A DNA stretch of 64,000 bases from Megascapheus bottae (GCA_024803745.1 JANJXV010000099.1:3224001-3288000), one strand, 5' to 3'; shown: positions 34,021 through 47,416, counted from the first letter of the stretch. The notes: generated by a model not told the origin, from the sequence alone. Numbers and translations: made by a program.

Positions 34021-37000
34021 CTACTGATTATGACGAATGAGGGAAACCATTGAGACTAAGTTCCTTTGAGTCTGGCTTACTTCACCTAATATGATTTGTT
34101 CTAAGTCTTTCCATTTCCTAACAAATGGGGCGATGTCATTCTTTCTGGCAGCAGCATAGAATTCCATTGTGTACAAATACCACAACTTGTTGATCCACTC
34201 ATCAACTGAGGGACATCTGGGTTGGTTCCATATCTTTGCTATGGTGAATAGTGCTGCAATGAACATTGTTGTGCTAGTGGGTTTAGTATGCCCTTGTTTC
34301 TGGATTGTTGGGTAAATGCCAAGTACTGGAATTGCTGGGTCATAGGGGAGTTGTATGTTTAGCCTTTGAAGCACTGCCGCACTGCTTTCCATAGTGGTTG
34401 AACGAGTTTACACTCCCACCAACAGTGTAGTAGTGATCCCTTCTGGCCACATCCCCTGCAGCATCTGTTGTCATTCGTTTTCCTGATCCTGGCCATTCTA
34501 ACTGGAGTTAGGTGGAATCTTAGACTTGTTTTGATTTGCATTTCTTTTATGACCAGAGATGTTGAGTATTTCTTCATGTGTCTATAGGCCATTTTTGTTT
34601 CTTCTTCAGAGAAGACTCTCTTTAAGTCTTTGGCCCATTTTTAATGGGATGGGTGTTACTTTGGAGGTTAGTTTTGGGGTGATTCAATTTTTTGAGTTGT
34701 TGATATATTTTAGATATGAGGCCTTGTTCCGTTGTTTGGGTGGTGAAGATCTTCTCCCACTCTGTAGGCTTCCTGATTAGTTTACTAGCTATATCCGTTG
34801 CCATACAAAAGCTCTGCAGTTTAATGCAGTCCCACTTATCCAGCCTTTCTCTGATTTGTTGTGATTCTTGGTCCTTATTAAGAAAGTTTCGACCTGTGCA
34901 AAGGAGGCCTAATGTATATCCTATTCCTTCCTGTAAACTTTTCAGTGTGTCAGCTTTTACCTCCACGTCTTTGATCCATTTGGAGTTAATTCTAGTGCAA
35001 GGTGACAAAGAAGGATCCAACTTTAGTTTTCTGCAGGTGTTTAACCAGTTCTGCCAGCACAACTTGTTGAAGAGGCTATCTTTCTGCCATTCTATTTTTT
35101 TGGCTCCCTGGTCAAAGATTAGGTGGCCATAGGTCTGTGGTTTAATATCTGGGTCCGCAGTTCTACTCCATTGGACTTCAGGCCTGTTCTTGTGCCAGTA
35201 CCAAGCTGTTTTGAGAATTATAGCTCTGTAATAGAGTCTTAAGTTTGCAACTGAAATTCCTTCAGCGCTGTTCTTTCTGCTAAGAAGTGTTTTTGCTATA
35301 CGGGGTCTTTTATTATTCCATATGAAATTTTGAATTGCCTCTTCTATGTCTTTAAAGAATGACATTGGGATGTTGATGGGTATTACATTGAATTTGTAGA
35401 TAGCCCTTGGCAAGATTGTCATTTTCACCACGTTGATTCTTCCAATCCAGGAGCATGGGAGGTTTTTCCATTTCCTTAGTTCTGCTTTAATTTCCTTTTT
35501 TATCGTTTTAAAGTTTTCATCTAAACGGTCCTTTACATTCTTAGTTAAGCTAATTGCTAGGTACTTTATTTTCTTTGAGGCTATTGTGAAAGTATTTTCT
35601 TTCCTGATTATTGCCTCGTTCCTCTCAGTGTTGGTGTAAAGTAAGGCAGCTGATTTGTGAGGGTTGATTTTATGGCCTGCTACCCTTCCAAAGCTTTGAA
35701 TCAGCTCAAGGAGCTTGGGAGTAGAGTCTATAGGATTCTTTAAATACAGAATCATGTCATCTGCAAAGAGGGATAGTGTTATTTCCTCTTTCCCTACTTG
35801 GATCCACTTTATGCTTGCTTCTTGCCTTATTGCACTGTCTAGTAATTCTAGTAGTATGTTAATAAGGAGTGGAGAGAGTGGGCATCCTTGTCTCGTTCCT
35901 GATTTTAGAGGGAATGGCTTTAGATTTTCACCATTAAGTATAATACTAGCAGAGGGTTTCTCATACACAGCCTTTATTACATTGAGAAATGTTCCATGGA
36001 TTCCTAGTTTCTCCACATCTTTTAACATAAAGGGGTTTTGGATCTTGTCAAATGCCTTTTCCGCATCTATTGAGACAATCATGTGATTTTATCCCTGCTC
36101 CTGTTGATGTGTTGAATTATATTAATTGATTTGTGTATGTTGAACCAGCTTTGCCTCCCTGTGATGAATCCAGTTTGATCATAGTGTATAATTTTTTTGA
36201 TGAGTTGTTGTAGACGGTTGGCCAGTATTTTGTTGAGAAGTTTTGCATCGATGTTCATCAAAGAAATGGGTCTATAGATCTCTTTCTTTGATGAATCTCT
36301 GTCTGGTTTGGGGATGAGGGATATGCTGGCTTCACAGAATGAGTTTGGTAAAGGACCTTCATTTTCAATTTCGTTGAAGATCTTGAGGAGTATTGGTGTG
36401 AGCTCTGCTTTGAAGACCTTATAGAATTCAGCTGTGAATCCATCTGGCCCTGGGCTCTTTTTAAGTGAAAGTTGTCTAATTTCCATTTCTATTTCAGAGC
36501 TTGAAATAGGTCTGTTGAGTTGGGTTAGCTCTTCTTGGTTCAGTGTGGGTATGTTAATATTGTCTAGGAATTCATCCATTTCTTCTAGATTCTCAAATTT
36601 GTTGGCGTAAAGGTTTGAGAAATATTCCCTCATGTTATTCTGGATCTTGGTAATTTCTGTCGTGATATTACCATTTTCATCTGCGATTTTGTTTATTTCG
36701 ATATGCTCTCTTCTTTTTTTGGTAAGATTTGCTAAGGGCTTGTCAATTTTGTTAATTCTTTCAAAGAACCAACTCCTTGTTTTGTTGATTCTTTCTATAG
36801 ATTTTTTTTATTCCAAATCATTTAATTCTGCTTTGATTTTAATAATTTGCTTTCTCCTAATGGGTTTAGGGTTGGTTTGTTGCTCTTTTTCCATGAGGTT
36901 AAGGTGAGACATTAACTAGTTGGTTTGCCATTTTTCCAACTTGCTGTTGTAGGCACTCAGCGCTATAAATTTTCCTGTGAGTACTGCCTTTGTTGTGTCC

Positions 37001-37863
37001 CTAAGGAGTTGATATTTGTGTGCTCCTTATTGTTAAATTTCATAAACAGTTGGATATCTGTTCTGATCTCTTCGATTACCCATTGATTTTGATTCAACAA
37101 TGTGTTGTTCAGTCTCCATGAGTTACAGGGTTTTCTTTGGTGGAGATTTGTGTTCAGCTCCAATTTGATGCCTTTATGGTCTGAGAGTGTGCATGGAATA
37201 ATTTCAGTGTTTCTGAATCTGTCCAGGTTTGCTTTATGGCCTAAGATGTGGTCTATTTTGGAAAATGTTCCATGTGCTGCTGAGAAAAACGTATATTGTG
37301 GTGTTAGTGGGTGGAATATTCTGCAGATGTCTGTTAGATCTAGTTGGTCTATATAGTTGTTCAGTTCTAAGGTTTCTCTTTTGAGTTTTTGCCTTGATGA
37401 TCTGTCCATAGGTGAGAGTGGTGTGTTAAACTCACCAACAACCACTGTATTTCGATCTGTGTATGGTTTCAGTGTAAGTAAAGTTTGCTTGATGAAGTTT
37501 GGAGCTCCGGGATTGGGTGTGTAAATATTTAGGATCGTTATGTCTTCCGGGAGGAAAGATCCCCTTAGTAGTATGTAGTAACCTTCTTTGTCTTTTCTTA
37601 CTAATTTTAGTTTGAAGTCTATTGTATCTGATATGAGGATGGCAACTCTAGCCTGTTTATGGGGGCAGTTAGCTTGATAGAGTTTATTCCAACCTCTCAC
37701 TCTCAAAAGATGATTGTTTTTGGGTAAGATGTGTCTCTTGAAGACAGCAGAACGATGGCTCTTGCTTTTTGATCCAACTAGACAACCTATGCCGTTTAAT
37801 TGGAGAGTTCAGTCCACTGATATTGAGAGTTAGGATTGAGAGATATTTATTAGTTCCTACCAT
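34021..37863 (-). pseudogene. L1 ORF2 pseudogene, U5
   Basis: It retains ancestral states lost elsewhere: 'CCLQETHL' (about 37740), 'SWFFERINK' without the 1-bp loss (about 36765), and 'LPNSFCEAS' without the TGA (about 36345). The RT N-terminal region is open at 36079-36633 (184 codons from Met) and the RT core at 34622-36082 (FADD). Private damage: a 1-bp loss near 34640 ('catttttaatgg') and a loss near 34363 ('agcctttgaagc'). The shared frameshift before motif A and the shared TAA/TAG stops in the linker are still present, so no full ORF2 exists. Endonuclease piece 36963-37706. Confidence 0.9.
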
Positions 37864-38093
37864 GTTTAAAAGCTTTTAGTAGGGCCTGTGTCTTGACAGT
37901 TCTTGTGGTCCTTAGATGGTATGCTGTTTAGGTGCCTTTTCCTTCCTATATTGCATTTACTTTGGTTTTCTATGTATAGAGCATCTTTGAGAATTCTCTG
38001 TAGTGTTGGTTTTGTTTCGACATATTGTTGCAGCTTTTCCCTGGAATGGAATGTTTTTATTGTTCCCTCAGTTATGAATGAGAGCTTAGCTGG

Positions 38094-39098
38094 CTACAGT
38101 ATTCTTGGTTGGTAGTTATTTGATTTAAGGGCATGACATATATGCTTCCAGTCACTTCGTGCTAGCATGGTCTCTGCTGAGAAATCTGGGGTTATTCTGA
38201 TTGGTTTGCTTTTGTAGGTTACTGATCCCTTTTCCCTGGCTGCCTTTAGGATGTTTCCCTTCGTTTCTATTGATCCAGTTCGGATCACAATGTGGCGGTG
38301 GGATGTTCTTTTCTGGTCAGGTCTGTTTGGGGTTCTAAAAGCTTCTCGTATCTGGATGGGCCTGCCCTTCTGGATATTTGGGAAATTCTCTGAGATGATT
38401 CCCTGAAGTATATTTCCAATACCATTGACCTCTTTCTCCACGCCCTCCTCAATACCAACTAACCTTAAATTAGGCTTCCTAATTGTATCTTGGACCTCCT
38501 GAAGCGCTCTCTCATATTTCCTAGATTTGGATTGACTCATTTTCTGTTCTTTCTCTATAATACCTAAATTATCTTCAGCCACGGAAATTCTCTCCTCTGC
38601 ATTGTCTAACCTGCTATCAAAGCTATCTACTTTATTTTTCATCTCCCTTGCTTCTAATTGCTCACTTTTGATGCCTTGCATCTCTTGTTTTAGATCATGT
38701 ATGGATTTCTTTATCTCCACGATTTCCTTTTGAGTGGTTAGCTCAGTAGCTTTATTTTCTTTGGACATTTGCTGGAGTTTGGTCACGTTTTTATTTGTGG
38801 ATTCTATGAATTCATCCATCTTTCTTTGAAAAACCTTTATTATGGCCTCCTTTATGGCTTCTTCTTTTTCACTTATCACCTTGTTTTTGCTTTCCTCTTG
38901 TTCAGGTATGGCTTCCTCCATTATCTCTTTCTTTATATTTTCACATTTTTCATTAATGATGTTTATCAATTGCATTTGTGTAGCACTTGGAAGACTCTCC
39001 TCTAGGTTTGCCAGTGACTGTTCCATTGTCTGTTTATATTGGGTGGGGGATGTTGTTTCTTGATTTGACATTTTTCTTGAGTTTCTTGTTCTGCCCAT
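38094..39098 (-). CDS. L1 ORF1p-like ORF, 334 aa, C-terminally truncated (U5)
   Basis: Open from ATG to the common TAG at 38094-38096; the 60-codon tail continues open to 37912. Shares 'DEFIEST', 'EIVEIKK', 'KSKPIRIT' and 'MLARSDW' with U6-U8 (U7 has 'DEFTEST'). Private Cys-to-Tyr near the N-terminus ('TSPTQYKQT'). Confidence 0.8.
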   Translation of the reverse strand: MGRTRNSRKMSNQETTSPTQYKQTMEQSLANLEESLPSATQMQLINIINEKCENIKKEIMEEAIPEQEESKNKVISEKEEAIKEAIIKVFQRKMDEFIESTNKNVTKLQQMSKENKATELTTQKEIVEIKKSIHDLKQEMQGIKSEQLEAREMKNKVDSFDSRLDNAEERISVAEDNLGIIEKEQKMSQSKSRKYERALQEVQDTIRKPNLRLVGIEEGVEKEVNGIGNILQGIISENFPNIQKGRPIQIREAFRTPNRPDQKRTSHRHIVIRTGSIETKGNILKAAREKGSVTYKSKPIRITPDFSAETMLARSDWKHICHALKSNNYQPRIL

Positions 39099-39783
39099 TT
39101 GAAAATGGGAGCAAGATTACTACTAAATACGATTATAGTTTTTCAGATATAACCAACCTAGACCTCTGTAGCTGGCAGACACTAGATGTTCACAAGTTTT
39201 GATTGGTATTATCACTCTTTCTTTTTGTGCACTTACAGACCAGCCTAATACAACCACTGATAAGCGATTTATACCCAAAACAATAAGCCTCTCAATCCAA
39301 TCTCTATTGTCTTTAAGTCCCTCTGAGCCTAGAGAATAATTAACCACCTACATATACAATATTGCTCAACAGCCATCAAGTGTAGATCCGTGCAGTATAA
39401 GGGTTGAAAGACGACCAGAGGTCCAGAGATAGAAAAAAAGAATGAGAGAGGTCAGGGGAGGTGCAAGAGGATTAACGTAGGAGTGTAAGAATATTGTAGT
39501 AATGAAGAAAAGGTATAGCATAAGGATAACTGACCTAAGTTGTTAGTAGGTAGCATATTTGACTACAAAGTTTGGAAAGTATTAGAATAAAACTTATGTG
39601 TTGCTGCACGACTAGCTCTTAGCCCAACCAGTGGCCTCACAGTGGACCATGGGATGGATCTCTTTTTCTTGTCTACGTTGAGGGAAAGGGGTATTTCACA
39701 AGATGCAGAAGCGAAGATTTCAGAAGCAAATGCTGTGAGTGAATTAGCTCGTAAAAAGCATTTTTATTTTCTTTTATCTTTCT

Positions 39784-39966
39784 GCCAGTCTTGGGGCTTG
39801 AATTCAGGGCCTGAGCACTGTCCTCGGGTTTTCTCAAGTCTAGCCCTCTGCCACTTGAGCCACAGTGCCACATCTAGATTTTCTATCTATGTGATACTGA
39901 GCAATCACACCCAGATCTTCATGGATGCTAGGCAAGCACTCTACCACTATGCCAAACTCTCAACCC
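39784..39966 (-). repeat. ID-type dimeric SINE 1, spacer U5
   Basis: Shares 'atgtgatactgagc' with U6 and U7 against 'gtggtactgagc' in the other units. Confidence 0.75.
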
Positions 39967-39985
39967 TGACATAGTAATTATAAAG

Positions 39986-40004
39986 TCATCATCATCATCA
40001 TCAT
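39986..40004 (+). repeat. (TCA)6 microsatellite, spacer U5
   Basis: Six copies. Confidence 0.9.
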
Positions 40005-40203
40005 ATCCAAATATACTTTCTCCTACAAAGAATGAACACTTAACTGTGTCTAATGCTTTTTTTTAAATTTCACTAATTCTTCTGTGTTTTTCCCTCTTGC
40101 ATTTTTTACACATGACAGCAAAGCTAATCATCAGGAAAAAATTGATTAGGATACAGAACCCTAATAATATCCTAGTAGATTGACGTCAAAAATATGTGCA
40201 AGA

Positions 40204-40402
40204 TGCCCTGTGTGTTTGACCTAGTGGTAGAGTACTTGGCTACCAAGCAATAAGCCTCAGGTTTGATTTCTCATTACCACATACATAGAAAACGCTGCAA
40301 GTGTTGCTGTGGATCGGTGGGACAGCTAAAGCCTAAAGAAAGCCCAAGAACAATGTTCACACTCTGAGGTCAAGTACCAAGACAACCAAAAACAAAAAAA
40401 AA
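40204..40402 (+). repeat. ID-type dimeric SINE 2, spacer U5
   Basis: The most diverged of the nine copies. It has 'ctagtggtagagtacttgg', closer to the tRNA-like A-box pattern than 'gtgggagagtcc'. Confidence 0.8.
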
Positions 40403-41146
40403 TTCGACAAGGGGCAAAATGCAGGCAGAGAAGGCACTGTGAAGCAAATGTTTTGTAAAGGATGAGGGCAATATTGACCCTTAAGTCTTGATCTTACCTA
40501 AGAAAGGCTCCTTGAGCCTGAGACCAGACTGGTAGTTGGGCCTAGTGGAAGACATTGAGATTGGACAAATAAGGTGTGCTGTATACTACATCCACATGTA
40601 TATTGTGAGATTGGAGGAGAGATTCAGCCTCCAGTATGTCTTTGGTGAGGTCTTCTGTGAGCAAGGATCTTTGGTCATTGGGCCCTGAAAGGTGACCCTG
40701 CCTCCCTCACAATGGAACAGAATATGGAACCCTGGTAACCAAGCCACTGTAACTAACAACCAGCTCAAGCCAGCTCACTTGGCCTGTGGCTCAGGAGGAA
40801 GAAAGATGTTGCTGTGCTGTTGCCAAAGGTCAGGAAACTCGAGTCTCAGGCATGGAAGTTGTGGATGTCTTACTCGAAGATGTACATGCTAGATCATTGC
40901 CAAGCCACAAATCCAGTATAATAGAACTTTCTCTAAGAAGAAGGCCAGGAAAATCCAGGGCAACCAGATGAGGTAAATTTCTAAGAAGAAATGTATTTGA
41001 CCCCATCATCCTCCCCACACACTACAACTTCTTTTTTTTTCCATTTTTTTATTGTAATTAGTAAAAGGGATAGATGATATTTGCCAGATAGAAGGTGCAT
41101 TAATTCACATACATTGATACCCTTTCACATGTCTTGGTACCCATTT

Positions 41147-41194
41147 CCCTCCAAACCCACACCCCCCACCCGTTTTGGTTTTCCCCCCTTCCCT
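41147..41194 (-). other. G-run block in L1 3' UTR, U6
   Basis: As in U5 except for a shorter run at 'ccaaacccac'; at least four runs remain. Confidence 0.65.
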
Positions 41195-41447
41195 ATCAAA
41201 TTTCAAATATCCAAATACAAATAAATTCAATATATCAGATAACAAAGTGAGATACTATACCAATATGGGATAACCAAGGGACAGCAAACGAGATGAGAGA
41301 CAACATAGTACATTAAGGACAACAATCATTCATTATATGGCTTTTGTTTCAATATCCTGGAGGTCCTTTCAATTAGCTTCACATTATATGGCCTTATATA
41401 TGGCCTTTTGCTCTATTGCCAAGCTCTGCTAGTAGAGCCCAAGGGTT

Positions 41448-44400
41448 CTACTGATTATGACGAATGAGGGAAACCATTGAGACTAAGTTCCTTTGAGTCT
41501 GGCTTACTTCACTTAATATGATTTGTTCTAAGGCTTTCCATTTCCTAACAAATGGGGCGATGTCATTCTTTCTGACAGCAGCATAGAATTCCATTGTGCA
41601 CAAATACCACAACTTGTTGATCCACTCATCAACTGAGGGACATCTGGGTTGGTTCCATATCTTTGCTATGGTGAATAGTGCTGCAATGAACATTGTTGTG
41701 CTAGTGGGTTTAGTATGCCCTTGTTTCTGGATTGTTGGGTAAATGCCAAGTACTGGAATTGCTGGGTCATAGGGGAGTTGTATGTTTAGCGTTTTGAAGC
41801 ACTGCCGCACTGCTTTCCATAGTGGTTGAACGAGTTTGCACTCCCACCAACAGTGTAGTAGTGATCCCTCCTGACCACATCCCCTCCAGCATCTGTTGTC
41901 ATTCGTTTTCCTGATCCTGGCCATTCTAACTGGAGTTAGGTGGAATCTTAGACTCGTTTTGATTTGCATTTCTTTTATGACCAGAGATGTTGAGCATTTC
42001 TTCATGTGTCTATAGGCCATTTTTGTTTCTTCTTCAGAGAAGACTCTCTTTAAGTCTTTGGCTCATTTGGTAATGGGATGGGTGTTACTTTGGAGGTTAG
42101 TTTTGGAGTGATTCAATTTTTTGAGTTGTTGATATATTTTAGATATGAGGCCTTGGTCCCTTGTTTGGTTGGTGAAGATCTTCTCCCACTCTGTAGGCTT
42201 CCTGATTAGTTTACTAGCTATATCCGTTGCCATACAAAAGCTCTGCAGTTTAATGCAGTCCCACTTATCCAGCCTTTCTCTGATTTGTTGTGATTCTTGG
42301 TCCTTATTAAGAAAGTTTCGACCTGTGCCAAGGAGGCCTAATGTATCTCCTATTCCTTCCTGTAAACTTTTCAGTGTGTCAGCTTTTACCTCCACGTCTT
42401 TGATCCATTTGGAGTTAATTCTAGTGCAAGGTGACAAAGAAGGATCCAACTTTAGTTTTCTGCAGGTGTTTAACCAGTTCTGCCAGCACAACTTGTTGAA
42501 GAGGCTATCTTTCTGCCATTCTATTTTTTTGGCTCCCTGGTCAAAGATTAGGTGGCCATAGGTCTGTGGTTTAATATCTGGGTCCGCAGTTCTACTCCAT
42601 TGGACTTCAGGCCTGTTCTTGTGCCAGTACCAAGCTGTTTTGAGAATTATAGCTCTGTAATAGAGTCTTAAGTTTGGAATTGAAATTCCTTCAGCGCTGT
42701 TCTTTCTGCTAAGAAGTGTTTTTGCTATACGGGGTCTTTTATTATTCCATATGAAATTTTGAATTGCCTCTTCTATGTCTTTAAAGAATGACATTGGGAT
42801 GTTGATGGGTATTACATTGAATTTGTAGATAGCCCTTGGCAAGATTGTCATTTTCACAATGTTGATTCTTCCAATCCAGGAGCATGGGAGGTTTTTCCAT
42901 TTCCTTAGTTCTGCTTTAATTTCCTTTTTTATCGTTTTAAAGTTTTCATCTAAACGGTCCTTTACATTCTTAGTTAAGCTAATTGCTAGGTACTTTATTT
43001 TCTTTGAGGCTACTGTGAAAGTATTTTCTTTCCTGATTATTGCCTCGTTCCTCTCAGTGTTGGCGTAAAGTAAGGCAGCTGATTTGTGAGGGTTGATTTT
43101 ATGGCCTGCTACCCTTCCAAAGCTTTGAATCAGCTCCAGGAGCTTGGGAGTAGAGTCTATAGGATTCTTTAAATACAGAATCATGTCATCTGCAAAGAGG
43201 GATAGTGTTATTTCCTCTTTCCCTACTTGGATCCACTTTATGCTTGCTTCTTGCCTTATTGCACTGTCTAGGAATTCTAGTACTATGTTAAAAAGGAGTG
43301 GAGAGAGTGGGCATCCTTGTCTCGTTCCTGATTTTAGAGGGAATGGCTTTAGATTTTCACCATTAAGTATAATACTAGCAGTGGGTTTCTCATACACAGC
43401 CTTTATTACATTGAGAAATGTTCCATGGATTCCTAGTTTCTCCACATCTTTTAACATAAAGGGGTTTTGGATCTTGTCAAATGCCTTTTCCGCATCTATT
43501 GAGACAATCATGTGATTTTATCCCTGCTCCTGTTGATGTGTTGAATTATATTAATTGATTTGTGTATGTTGAACCAGCTTTGCCTCCCTGTGATGAATCC
43601 AGTTTGATCATAGTGTATATTTTTTTTTGATGAGTTGTTGTAGACGGTTGGCCAGTATTTTGTTGAGAAGTTTTGCATCGAGGTTCATCAAAGAAATGGG
43701 TCTATAGATCTCTTTCTTTGATGAATCTCTGTCTGGTTTGGGGATGAGGGATATGCTGGCTTCACAGAATGAGTTTGGTAAAGGACCTTCATTTTCAATT
43801 TCGTTGAAGAGCTTGAGGAGTATTGGTGTGAGCTCTGCTTTGAAGACCTTATAGAATTCAGCTGTGAATCCATCTGGCCCTGGGCTCTTTTTAAGTGGAA
43901 GTTGTCTAATTTCCATTTCTATTTCAGAGCTTGAAATAGGTCTGTTGAGTTGGGTTAGCTCTTCTTGGTTCAGTGTGGTTATGTTAATATTGTCTAGGAA
44001 TTCATCCATTTCTTCTCGATTCTCAAATTTGTTGGCGTAAAGGTTTGAGAAGTATTCCCTCATGTTATTCTGGATCTTGGTAATTTCTGTCGTGATATTA
44101 CCATTTTCATCTGCGATTTTGTTTATTTCGATATGCTCTCTTCTTTTTTTGGTAAGATTTGCTAAGGGCTTGTCAATTTTGTTAATTCTTTCAAAGAACC
44201 AACTCCTTGTTTTGTTGATTCTTTCTATAGATTTTTTTATTCCAAATCATTTAATTCTGCTTTGATTTTAATAATTTGCTTTCTCCTAATGGGTTTAGGG
44301 TTGGTTTGTTGCTCTTTTTCCATGAGGTTAAGGTGAGACATTAACTAGTTGGTTTGCCATTTTTCCAACTTGCTGTTGTAGGCACTCAGCGCTATAAATT

Positions 44401-45292
44401 TTCCTGTGAGTACTGCCTTTGTTGTGTCCCTAAGGAGTTGATATTTGGGTGCTCCTTATTGTTAAATTTCATAAACAGTTGGATATCTGTTCTGATCTCT
44501 TCGATTACCCATTGATTTTGATTCAACAATGTGTTGTTCAGTCTCCATGAGTTACAGGGTTTTCTTTGGAGGAGATTTGTGTTCAGCTCCAATTTGATGC
44601 CTTTATGGTCTGAGAGTGTGCATGGAATAATTTCAGTGTTTCTGAATCTGTCCAGGTTTGCTTTATGGCCTAAGATGTGGTCTATTTTGGAAAATGTTCC
44701 ATGTGCTGCTGAGAAAAACGTATATTGTTGTGTTAGTGGGTGGAATATTCTGCAGATGTCTGTTAGATCTAGTTGGTCTATATAGTTGTTCAGTTCTAAG
44801 GTTTCTCTTTTGAGTTTTTGCCTTGATGATCTGTCCATAGGTGAGAGTGGTGTGTTAAACTCACCAACAACCACTGTATTTCGATCTATGTATGGTTTCA
44901 GTGTAAGTAAAGTTTGCTTGATGGAGTTTGGAGCTCCGGGATTGGGTGTGTAAATATTTAGGATCGTTATGTCTTCCGGGAGGAAAGATCCCCTTAGTAG
45001 TATGTAGTAACCTTCTTTGTCTTTTCTTACTAATTTTAGTTTGAAGTCTATTGTATCTGATAGGAGGATGGCAACTCCAGCCGGTTTATGGGGGCAGTTA
45101 GCTTGATAGAGTTTATTCCAACCTCTCCCTTTCAAAAGATGATTGTTTTTGGGTAAGATGTGTCTCTTGAAGACAGCAGAACGATGGCTCTTGCTTTTTG
45201 ATCCAACTAGACAAGCTATGCCGTTTAATTGGAGAGTTCAGTCCATTGATATTGAGAGTTAGGATTGAGAGATATTTATTAGTTCCTACCAT
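41448..45292 (-). pseudogene. L1 ORF2 pseudogene, U6
   Basis: Sister of the U5 ORF2: both have '[19 protein letters not shown]', 'KSAALLY' and the ancestral 'SWFFERINK' and 'LPNSFCEAS'. RT core 42063-43511, ended by a private Trp-to-TGA in 'TKWAKD'. C-terminus 41448-42020, open to the natural stop. RT N-terminal piece 43608-44063, broken by an extra base in the A-run near 43620. Endonuclease piece 44392-45135. Confidence 0.9.
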
Positions 45293-45340
45293 GTTTAAAA
45301 GCTTTTAGTAGGGCCTGAGTCTTGACAGTTCTTGTGGTCC

Positions 45341-46528
45341 TTAGATGGTATCCTGTTTAGGTGCCTTTTCTTTCCCTATATTGCATTTATTTTGGTTTTC
45401 TATGTATAGAGCATCTTTGAGAATTCTCTGTAGTGTTGGTTTTGTTTCGACATATTGTTGCAGCTTTTCCCTGGAATGGAATGTTTTTATTGTTCCCTCA
45501 GTTATGAATGAGAGCTTAGCTGGCTACAGTATTCTTGGTTGGTAGCTATTTGATTTAAGGGCATGACATATATGCTTCCAGTCACTTCGTGCTAGCATGG
45601 TCTCTGCTGAGAAATCTGGGGTTATTCTGATTGGTTTGCTTTTGTAGGTTACTGATCCCTTTTCCCTGGCTGCCTTTAGGATCTTTCCCTTCGTTTCTAT
45701 TGATCCAGTTCGGATCACAATGTGGCGGTGGGATGTTCTTTTCTGGTCAGGTCTGTTTGGGGTTCTAAAAGCTTCTCGTGTGTGGATGGGCCTGCCCTTC
45801 TGGATATTTGGGAAATTCTCTGAGATGATTCCCTGAAGTATATTTCCAATACCATTGACCTCCTTCTCCACGCCCTCCTCAATACCAAGTAGCCTTAAAT
45901 TAGGCTTCCTAATTGTATCTTGGACCTCCTGAAGCGCTCTCTCATATTTCCTAGATTTGGATTGACTCATTTTCTGTTCTTCCTCTATAATACCTAAATT
46001 ATCTTCAGCCACGGAAATTCTCTCCTCTGCATTGTCTAACCTGCTATCAAAGCTATCTACTTTATTTTTCATCTCCCTTGCTTGTAATTGCTCACTTTTG
46101 ATGCCTTGCATCTCTTGTTTTAGACCATGTATGGATTTCTTTATCTCCACGATTTCCTTTTGAGTGGTTAGCTCAGTAGCTTTATTTTCTTTGGACATTT
46201 GCTGGAGTTTGGTCACGTTTTTATTTGTGGATTCTATGAATTCATCCATCTTTCTTTGAAAAACCTTTATTATGGCCTCCTTTATGGCTTCTTCTTTTTC
46301 ACTTATCACCTTGTTTTTGCTTTCCTCTTGTTCAGGTATGGCTTCCTCCATTATCTCTTTCTTTATATTTTCACATTTTTCATTAATGATGTTTATCAAT
46401 TGCATTTGTGTAGCACTTGGAAGACTCTCCTCTAGGTTTGCCAGTGACTGTTCCATTGTCTGTTTATATTGGGTGGGGGATGTTGTTTCTTAATTTGACA
46501 TTTTTCTTGAGTTTCTTGTTCTGCCCAT
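45341..46528 (-). pseudogene. L1 ORF1 pseudogene, U6 (stop at codon 13)
   Basis: A CAA-to-TAA at 46490-46492 stops translation 12 residues in; the frame is otherwise open from an internal Met at 46456 to the common TAG at 45524. The same stop is in U7 but not U8. 'SEQLQAREM' and 'RPIHTREAF' are shared with U7 only. Confidence 0.88.
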
Positions 46529-47214
46529 TTGAAAATGGGAGCAAGATTACTACTAAATACGATTATAGTTTTTCAGATATAACCAACCTAGACGTCTGTA
46601 GCTGGCAGAAACTAGATGTTCACAAGTTTTGATTGGTATTATCACTCTTTCTTTTTGTGCACTTACAGACCAGCCTAATACAACCACTGATAAGCGATTT
46701 ATACCCAAAACAATAAGCCTCTCAATCCAATCTCTATTGTCTTTAAGTCCCTCTGAGCCTAGAGAATAATTAAACACCTACATATACAATATTGCTCAAC
46801 AGCCATCAAGTGTAGATCCGTGCAGTATAAGGGTTGAAAGACGACCAGAGGTCCAGAGATAGAAAAAAAGAATGAGAGAGGTCAGGGGAGGTGCAAGAGG
46901 ATTAACGTAGGAGTGTAAGAATATTGTAGTAATGAAGAAAAGTTATAGCATAAGGATAACTGACCTGAGTTGGTAAGTAGGTAGCATATTTGACTACAAA
47001 GTTTGGAAAGTATTAGAATAAAACTTATGTGTTGCTGCACGACTAGCTCTTAGCCCAACCAGTGGCCTCACAGTGGACCATGGGATGGATCTGTTTTTCT
47101 TGTCTACGTTGAGGGAAAGGGGTATTTCACAAGATGCAGAAGTGAAGATTTCAGAAGCAAATGCTGTGAGTGAATTAGCTCGTAAAAAGCATTTTTATTT
47201 TCTTTTATCTTTCT

Positions 47215-47397
47215 GCCAGTCTTGGGGCTTGAATTCAGGGCCTGAGCACTGTCATCGGGTTTTCTCAAGTCTAGCCCTCTGCGACTTGAGCCGCAGTGCC
47301 ACATCTAGATTTTCTATCTATGTGATACTGAGCAATCAAACCCAGATCTTCATGGATGCTAGGCAAGCACTCTACCACTATGCCAAACTCTCAACCC
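47215..47397 (-). repeat. ID-type dimeric SINE 1, spacer U6
   Basis: 'tgtcatcgggtt' and 'gcgacttgagccgcag' are shared only with U7. Confidence 0.75.
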
Positions 47398-47416
47398 TGA
47401 CATAGTAATTATAAAG

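Larger units (their letters stand above)
33602..39098 (-). mobile_element. L1 of U5 (most ancestral-looking ORF2, with U6)
   Basis: 3' end tract at 33602, 3' UTR to 34020, ORF2 34021-37863, ORF1 37912-39098. It keeps sense codons where most other units have shared stops or frameshifts. Confidence 0.93.
39099..41028. repeat. Inter-L1 spacer, U5
   Basis: Carries private changes in and around SINE 2 ('gagtacttggctacc', 'gtgttgctgtggatcgg'). 'gaaagacgaccagag' near 39408 is shared with U6 and U7. The part after 40402 is unidentified. Confidence 0.72.
41029..46528 (-). mobile_element. L1 of U6
   Basis: 3' end tract at 41029 with one T fewer ('acttctttttttttcc'), 3' UTR to 41447, ORF2 41448-45292, ORF1 45341-46528. 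Confidence 0.93.

Noticed and set aside
46490..46492. Assembly duplication of U6/U7/U8
   Set aside because: Considered because of the near identity, but the copies differ at scattered positions and the U7 junction separates U6-type from U8-type bases cleanly, as a real duplication would. Only raw long reads can exclude it fully.
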